Assembly: GCA_020216785.1 (NCBI GenBank)
Contig: JAIWNO010000053.1
Span: 1 to 10,000 of the forward strand
Reading direction: 5' to 3'
From: Desulfomonile sp.
GTDB taxonomy: Bacteria; Desulfobacterota; Desulfomonilia; Desulfomonilales; Desulfomonilaceae
Length of the DNA stretch: 10,000 nucleotides
In this document: positions 6,367 through 10,000 of the stretch, in pieces
How positions within the stretch are numbered: position 1 is the stretch's first letter
Layout of the letters: each line of letters opens with the position of its first letter
Notes under the pieces: generated by a model
Seen by the model: only the letters and a program-made list of their open reading frames with translations
Told to the model about the DNA's origin: nothing
The model's database searches: none
Translations under genes and position numbers: made by a program

Positions 6367-7706
6367 TCTTTTTCCTTTTTTGCCGTAACCCGGCACTGTA
6401 GTTCACCGCGCTGAAGCCGCACATTCAACTCGTCACCCAGTGCGACTTCGGCCGCATCCCGGACAACAGCACCGGTTGCCGGCCGCAGCGTCACCGAATA
6501 CCCTCGTGCCAGCACAGCGAGAGGGCTGAGACCCGCCAGCTTCGACGCGAACGCTTCAAGTGATGAACGAGCCTGCCCCAATGCGGAACGGGTCGTTCGG
6601 GAAAGCCGCAGCGACAAGGATTCCAACTCCGTACGGACGACTGCGATCGGTCTGCGCAGAAGCTCCGGCCGGAGCCGCGCCGCGGTGCGCTCCAATTCGA
6701 CGCCGCGCGCGGTGACCATACGGCGCATCATTCCAACAAGTCTACCAACTGTTTCATCCATGCGTTGCCGCCGCTCGTCGATCGCGCGACGGGGATCGTA
6801 GAGGCGCTTGACAAGCTCCTCGACGATACCGCTCGTTCGCCTGAGTGAGCGCTCCACGGAGTTCCGCAGCCGTGCCGTCATCTGGGTCGCTCGCTCGTGG
6901 AGTTCCCGGCGGTCGGGCACCACAAGCTCAGCCGCGGCGGACGGCGTGGATGCCCGCAAGTCAGCGGCGAAGTCGGTGAGCGTAAAGTCCGTCTCGTGGC
7001 CTACTGCGCTCACCACAGGGATAGGACATGCGGCGACCGCGCGGACGACCCGTTCGTCGTTGAAAGCCCACAGATCTTCGACAGAACCGCCGCCACGGCC
7101 CACGAGTATGACGTCCACATCCTCGGCCCGGCTGAGACGCTCCAAGGCTGTCACGATCTCCGCGGGTGCTTTGTCTCCCTGAACTGAGGTCGGGCTTACC
7201 AGGATGTTGACCCCCGGAAAGCGCCGCGTGGCAATGCGGATCATATCGCGCACCGCTGCGCCCTTGGGAGAGGTCACCAGTCCGATCGTGCGAGGGAACC
7301 GTGGCAGCGGCCTCTTGCGGCGCTCGTCAAAGAGACCTTCTTTGGCGAGCCTTTCCCTGAGCTGCTCGAACGCGAGCATGAGGCTGCCGATGCCGAGCGG
7401 CTCCATAGTATCCAGGATGAGCTGATAATCCCCGCGAGGCCCATAAACAGAGATCCTTCCCCACGCGACAATGTGAAGCCCGTCCTCCGGTCGAAATTTG
7501 AGGAACCGGTTCTGGGTCTTGAACATCACACAGCGGATTTGCGCGACCTCGTCGCCCAAGGTGAAATAAAAGTGGCCTGACGGAGCGTGTTTGAAGTTGG
7601 ATATTTCCCCTTGTATCCATACGGATGGATACTGCCCTTCCAGCAGGCTTTTGATCTCTTCCGTCAGTTCCGAGACTGTGTAGATTTTCCGTTCGGGTAG
7701 CTCCAT
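6363..7706 (-). CDS. xseA: Exodeoxyribonuclease VII large subunit
   Basis: This protein has 447 residues, a normal length for XseA. The N-terminal OB-fold (tRNA_anti-like) domain covers ~1-105, with YTVSELTEEIKSLLEG, VWIQGEISNF and HFYFTLGD. The catalytic domain follows, with TSPKGAAVRDM, VGRGGGSVEDLWAFNDE and PVVSAVGHETDFTLTDFAAD, all hallmarks of the family. A long charged coiled-coil region (~270-390) precedes the C-terminal GYSVT segment. With XseB it degrades single-stranded DNA from both ends in the cytoplasm. The ATG at 7706 was chosen over the one at 7808 because it matches the usual N terminus and follows AAAGGA. The gene overlaps the downstream phosphatase gene by 4 bp. An xseB gene, often next to xseA, is not seen in this window. 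Confidence 0.97.
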   Translation of the reverse strand: MELPERKIYTVSELTEEIKSLLEGQYPSVWIQGEISNFKHAPSGHFYFTLGDEVAQIRCVMFKTQNRFLKFRPEDGLHIVAWGRISVYGPRGDYQLILDTMEPLGIGSLMLAFEQLRERLAKEGLFDERRKRPLPRFPRTIGLVTSPKGAAVRDMIRIATRRFPGVNILVSPTSVQGDKAPAEIVTALERLSRAEDVDVILVGRGGGSVEDLWAFNDERVVRAVAACPIPVVSAVGHETDFTLTDFAADLRASTPSAAAELVVPDRRELHERATQMTARLRNSVERSLRRTSGIVEELVKRLYDPRRAIDERRQRMDETVGRLVGMMRRMVTARGVELERTAARLRPELLRRPIAVVRTELESLSLRLSRTTRSALGQARSSLEAFASKLAGLSPLAVLARGYSVTLRPATGAVVRDAAEVALGDELNVRLQRGELQCRVTAKKEKE

Positions 7707-7755
7707 GAGTCCTTTCTGTCGTGCAGGAATTGCCCCGCCGGGATGTCGGGTTGCT

Positions 7756-7764
7756 ATTCTACCA
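7756..7764 (-). promoter_or_regulatory. Possible extended -10 promoter for xseA
   Basis: The minus strand reads TGGTAGAAT (7764-7756), an extended -10 element (TGn plus TAGAAT). It would start transcription near 7749 and give a leader of ~43 bases before the ATG at 7706. No good -35 is visible. The site overlaps a 6-bp inverted repeat, CTACCA (7759-7764) with TGGTAG (7780-7785), which might be an operator or chance. Confidence 0.4.
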
Positions 7765-7915
7765 GTCGTCCGCGTCGATTGGTAGCGCCGGCGTAAGGAC
7801 AGCGTCACCGGCTCGGCAAGATGCCGGCCCTCCTGGAAAGATCTGGGGAAACCATGATCTCACCCAAAGACACGTCCGACTGATAGAGATTGCGCTTAAG
7901 GTGGTACGGTGGCCC

Positions 7916-7947
7916 TGTAGGGGCGCACCCGCAGGTCTGCCCCTACA
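7916..7947. repeat. REP-like hairpin with GTAGGGGC / GCCCCTAC arms
   Basis: Bases 7916-7929 pair with 7934-7947 around a CGCA loop. The 14-position stem has one C-C mismatch and one G-T pair, and the outer 9 pairs (TGTAGGGGC/GCCCCTACA) are perfect. Palindromes with these GTAGGGGC arms are, from general knowledge, common dispersed intergenic repeats in environmental bacteria. It lacks a T-run, so it is probably not an intrinsic terminator. Confidence 0.7.
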
Positions 7948-8357
7948 CTGGCTGAGCGAATAATATTTCTATCAATGGAAGCCGGTATGAACCGGTGAAA
8001 TGGCGGGCTTCAGTAGGGGGAACAAGGCATTCCGACGCCGACCCTCCCGATACGTGACTGAATTCACCCAGCGGGCAGCCCCAACGTTACACGTCAGGGT
8101 TGCGCACCAACAAGAGGTTCTTGTCCTCCTTTGCTTGCGGGAAGGGTGAAAGTGAGCGGTCCAGTCCTCTTACGCCTTGGCGCCCCGATGTAGAACTCGG
8201 AGCCACCCGGGAGCGAGGACATGCAAGTTTTCTGCCTCCATTCCGTGACTGCTATTGGCCTCCGCCCAACGAAGCGCTTTAGTGAAACGGAACTCGATCC
8301 CTCCGCGTAGTTACTCGGGAGTCATCACATACGACCCGGTATGGATCAACAAAATTG

Positions 8358-8385
8358 TTGACACGAGCGACGCCTCATTGATAAT
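8358..8385 (+). promoter_or_regulatory. Near-consensus sigma70 promoter of the tetR gene
   Basis: A perfect -35 TTGACA (8358-8363), a 16-base spacer, and the -10 GATAAT (8380-8385, 5 of 6) form the best promoter in the window. Transcription would begin near 8392, ~35 bases before the GTG start at 8427. Confidence 0.75.
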
Positions 8386-8386
8386 G

Positions 8387-8400
8387 ACCGATCAGTCGGT
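8387..8400. promoter_or_regulatory. Palindromic operator, probable TetR autoregulatory site
   Basis: ACCGATCAGTCGGT is an inverted repeat (ACCGA / TCGGT, 4-base centre TCAG). It starts directly after the -10 box and covers the predicted transcription start. GACCGA...TCGGT half-sites are typical of many TetR-family operators. A bound dimer here would block the promoter, so negative autoregulation is the natural reading. Confidence 0.65.
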
Positions 8401-8426
8401 ATCCATTCCAGCGGTGGGGACGAGCC

Positions 8427-9077
8427 GTGAAAGAAAACTCTGTAAAGAGGCAGCAGAGCGAGAAAACCATCGCCAAAATCCTTGAGGCGGCCACCCGACT
8501 CTTCGTGAACAAAGGTTATCACGGCACCTCCATCGCCGACATCACCGAAGCGGCCAATATCACCAGGGGCGCGCTCTATTGTCATTTCGCCAGCAAGAGC
8601 GCATTACTGCTGGCCTTGGTTGACAAATTCGAAAAGGAATTCCTGGATGAGCTTGTTTATGCCGTCAAGAACACGAAAGGCACGGCATTGGCCAAGCTCA
8701 ACCGGATGGTCAGCTTTTCCTCCGACTTCGCCGGAAAAAACCGGGAATTATGCTTGCTCCTCACGATTCTCTCCGCTGAGCTTCAGGGGCCGGACAGCGA
8801 GTTCGATAATTCCTTCCGGCGACTTTACTCCAAATACGCGCGATTCCTGCGCAAGATCATCGAGGACGGGAAAAGGGAAGGCGTAATCGGTCACGATCTC
8901 GATACGCATACCCTGGCGTATGTGATTATAGCGTTCCATGACGGTGTGTTGCTGCAATGGCAGCGCAGCCGCGATTTCCTCGACGGTCCGGAGTACGTCC
9001 GCATCTTCCGGAGGACGCTGCTCGGAGGCGTTCGGCCCGCCGAGCCACTCGGAAACGGACTTCCGCGAGAATCCTGA
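8427..9077 (+). CDS. TetR/AcrR-family transcriptional regulator
   Basis: This protein has 216 residues from GTG at 8427, with GGGGA about 6 bases upstream. The N-terminal TetR DNA-binding domain is clear: a first helix SEKTIAKILEAATRLFVNKGYHGTS (residues ~11-35, described in two parts around AATRLF) and the helix-turn-helix ending in ITRGALYCHFASKSALL (~45-61), matching the family's GxxYxHFxxKxxL signature. The C-terminal ~150 residues are a helical ligand-binding/dimerisation domain, with AFHDGVLLQWQ near the end. Length is typical (190-220). It is the first gene after a strong promoter whose start site is covered by a matching palindrome. The next gene is a LivF-like ATPase on the same strand, so it probably controls that transport cluster in response to its substrate or a CoA ester. 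The ligand is unknown. Confidence 0.93.
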   Translation: MKENSVKRQQSEKTIAKILEAATRLFVNKGYHGTSIADITEAANITRGALYCHFASKSALLLALVDKFEKEFLDELVYAVKNTKGTALAKLNRMVSFSSDFAGKNRELCLLLTILSAELQGPDSEFDNSFRRLYSKYARFLRKIIEDGKREGVIGHDLDTHTLAYVIIAFHDGVLLQWQRSRDFLDGPEYVRIFRRTLLGGVRPAEPLGNGLPRES

Positions 9078-9094
9078 TATTCACGCTCGAGTGC

Positions 9095-9122
9095 TCGGCG
9101 GGAAAACGTACTTCACCGCCGA
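9095..9122 (+). other. Stem-loop between tetR and the ABC ATPase gene
   Basis: TCGGCGG (9095-9101) and CCGCCGA (9116-9122) form a perfect 7-bp stem with a 14-base loop in the 117-bp gap. No T-run follows, so it is not a standard terminator. It could damp transcription or protect mRNA ends, or be chance in GC-rich DNA. Confidence 0.35.
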
Positions 9123-9194
9123 TTCCGCAGAAGACGGAGAGAAAGAGCCTTCTGTTTCGGTAAGGACGACAATGCACCGAAGGGGGCTACGCTG

Positions 9195-9989
9195 ATGCTC
9201 GAAGTGAACAACATCGAGGTCGTGTACAACGACGTGATTCTTGTTCTCAAGGGCATTTCCCTGACGGTCCCTCGAGGAGGCGTCGTGGCGCTCCTCGGAG
9301 CCAACGGTGCGGGCAAGACCACAACACTCAGGGCGATTGCCCAAATTCTGGACTCCCAAAACGGCGATCTCGAGAGCGGCAGCGTGGTCTTTGAAGGCCG
9401 ACCGATCCACAACCTGGACGCGGATGCGATTGTTCGGCTCGGCATATCTCTGGTACCGGAAGGTCGCCGCATTCTCGATGAGCTTACAGTGCTGGAGAAC
9501 TTGGAGATCGGGGCGTTCACGCGACAAGACCGGGAAAATATCAAGAAAGATCTCGAACTGGTCCTTAATTACTTTCCGGTGTTGAGGCAGAGGCTTCATC
9601 AGCGGTCGATCTTCCTTTCCGGAGGGGAGCAGCAGATGCTGGCCGTGGCCCGGTCGCTCATGTCACGGCCCAAGCTGATGATGCTCGACGAGCCGTCGCT
9701 TGGATTGGCACCGCTGCTGGTGCGAAGCATCTTTGAGATTCTGGCGAGGATCAACCGCGAGCAAGGCACGGCCATCCTCCTTGTGGAGCAGAACGCGAGA
9801 CTCGCGCTGCGGTTCGCGAAGTACGGCTACATTATGGAAAACGGAAAAATCGTGCTCGACGGGCCATGCAAAGAATTGATGGAAAACCCGGACGTGAAGG
9901 AGTTCTACCTGGGTGTTACCGAGGAATCCGCAGTCAAGAGCTATGCCGACGTAAAGCACTATAAGCGCCGTAAGCGGTGGTTGTCCTGA
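9195..9989 (+). CDS. livF: Branched-chain amino acid-type (HAAT) ABC transporter ATPase, LivF-like
   Basis: This 264-residue protein is complete. Walker A GANGAGKTT is at 35-43, the Q-loop position reads VPEGRR (~87-92) as usual in LivF, the signature LSGGEQQ is at 141-147, and Walker B LMMLDEPSLGLAP starts at 161. The H-loop histidine is replaced by Gln in LVEQN (~196-200), also normal for LivF. It couples ATP hydrolysis to import by LivHM-type permeases with a periplasmic binding protein. The last ~24 residues form a basic tail ending KHYKRRKRWLS, beyond the usual LivF end (~235-240). I recall such tails in HAAT ATPases near acyl-CoA ligase genes in deltaproteobacteria, so the substrate may be an aromatic or fatty acid rather than an amino acid. 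AAGGGGG lies ~9 bases before the ATG. The symbol denotes family, not substrate. Confidence 0.92.
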   Translation: MLEVNNIEVVYNDVILVLKGISLTVPRGGVVALLGANGAGKTTTLRAIAQILDSQNGDLESGSVVFEGRPIHNLDADAIVRLGISLVPEGRRILDELTVLENLEIGAFTRQDRENIKKDLELVLNYFPVLRQRLHQRSIFLSGGEQQMLAVARSLMSRPKLMMLDEPSLGLAPLLVRSIFEILARINREQGTAILLVEQNARLALRFAKYGYIMENGKIVLDGPCKELMENPDVKEFYLGVTEESAVKSYADVKHYKRRKRWLS

Positions 9990-10000
9990 GTACTGATCAT

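Larger units (their letters stand above)
7707..8426. other. Long intergenic region between xseA and tetR
   Basis: These 720 bases between divergent genes contain the likely xseA promoter (7756-7764), a REP-like hairpin (7916-7947), and the tetR promoter and operator (8358-8400). The stretch ~7950-8340 shows no convincing gene, tRNA or terminator. The short open frames there lack RBSs and recognisable protein character. GAAGCC near 7978 and GGCTTC near 8007 can pair, and GGTGAA/TTCACC near 7996 and 8064 also can, so some structured or decayed sequence is possible, but I cannot name it. Confidence 0.6.

Noticed and set aside
7707..7808. Longer start for xseA at 7808
   Set aside because: The extra 34 residues are Arg/Thr-rich and unlike XseA. 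The ATG at 7706 has an RBS and gives the normal N terminus.
7977..8014. Possible group II intron domain V remnant (GCCGGTATGAACCGGTGAAATGG)
   Set aside because: The 3' half needed for a domain V stem (ACGTACGG-like) is missing, and there is no reverse transcriptase or intron body nearby.
8100..8282. Small 60-residue open frame in the xseA-tetR gap
   Set aside because: It has no RBS and no recognisable motif, and its composition looks like translated noncoding DNA.

Overview
The window looks like a chromosomal segment of a moderately GC-rich Gram-negative bacterium. The best guess is a Desulfobacterota/deltaproteobacterial lineage. This is inferred from the type of genes (a LivF-like ATPase with a basic C-terminal tail beside a TetR regulator; a PHP / transglutaminase / ABC cluster), from exported proteins with signal peptides, and from dispersed REP-like palindromes between genes. 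No rRNA, tRNA, CRISPR array, transposase or phage gene was seen.

Layout. (1) Positions 1-2482, minus strand: a compact operon read right to left. It encodes a PHP-domain metal-dependent phosphoesterase (GTG start, strong RBS), a membrane-anchored periplasmic transglutaminase-like protein, and an ABC transporter ATPase cut by the left edge. (2) 2483-3145: a 663-base intergenic region holding a 233-bp MITE-like palindromic element (2701-2933) and traces of other dispersed repeats. (3) 3146-5469, plus strand: a two-gene unit. The first gene encodes a zinc-ribbon / GYF_2-like / multi-pass membrane protein. The second encodes an exported, all-helical protein built from six copies of a ~44-residue repeat that I cannot assign to a family. 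(4) 5518-7706, minus strand: xseA (exonuclease VII large subunit), then an inositol-monophosphatase-family gene joined to it by an ATGA overlap. No xseB is adjacent. (5) 7707-8426: a 720-base intergenic region with the likely xseA promoter, a strong REP-like hairpin, ~390 bases with nothing recognisable, and a near-consensus promoter with a palindromic operator for the next gene. (6) 8427-9989, plus strand: a TetR-family repressor followed by a LivF-type ABC ATPase, probably the start of an uptake/degradation cluster that continues past the right edge.

How the genes fit together. The left operon suggests an envelope-directed module: an ABC exporter ATPase plus a periplasmic papain-fold protein. 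The middle pair suggests a membrane protein with a cytosolic zinc-ribbon/GYF sensor-like N terminus made together with an exported repeat protein. The right-hand pair suggests a TetR-controlled HAAT-family transporter for amino acids or carboxylates (aromatic or fatty acids). The most novel-looking items are the 44-residue repeat protein with its membrane partner, the palindromic element at 2701-2933, and the tidy promoter-operator of the tetR gene. I see no clear new defence or mobile system.
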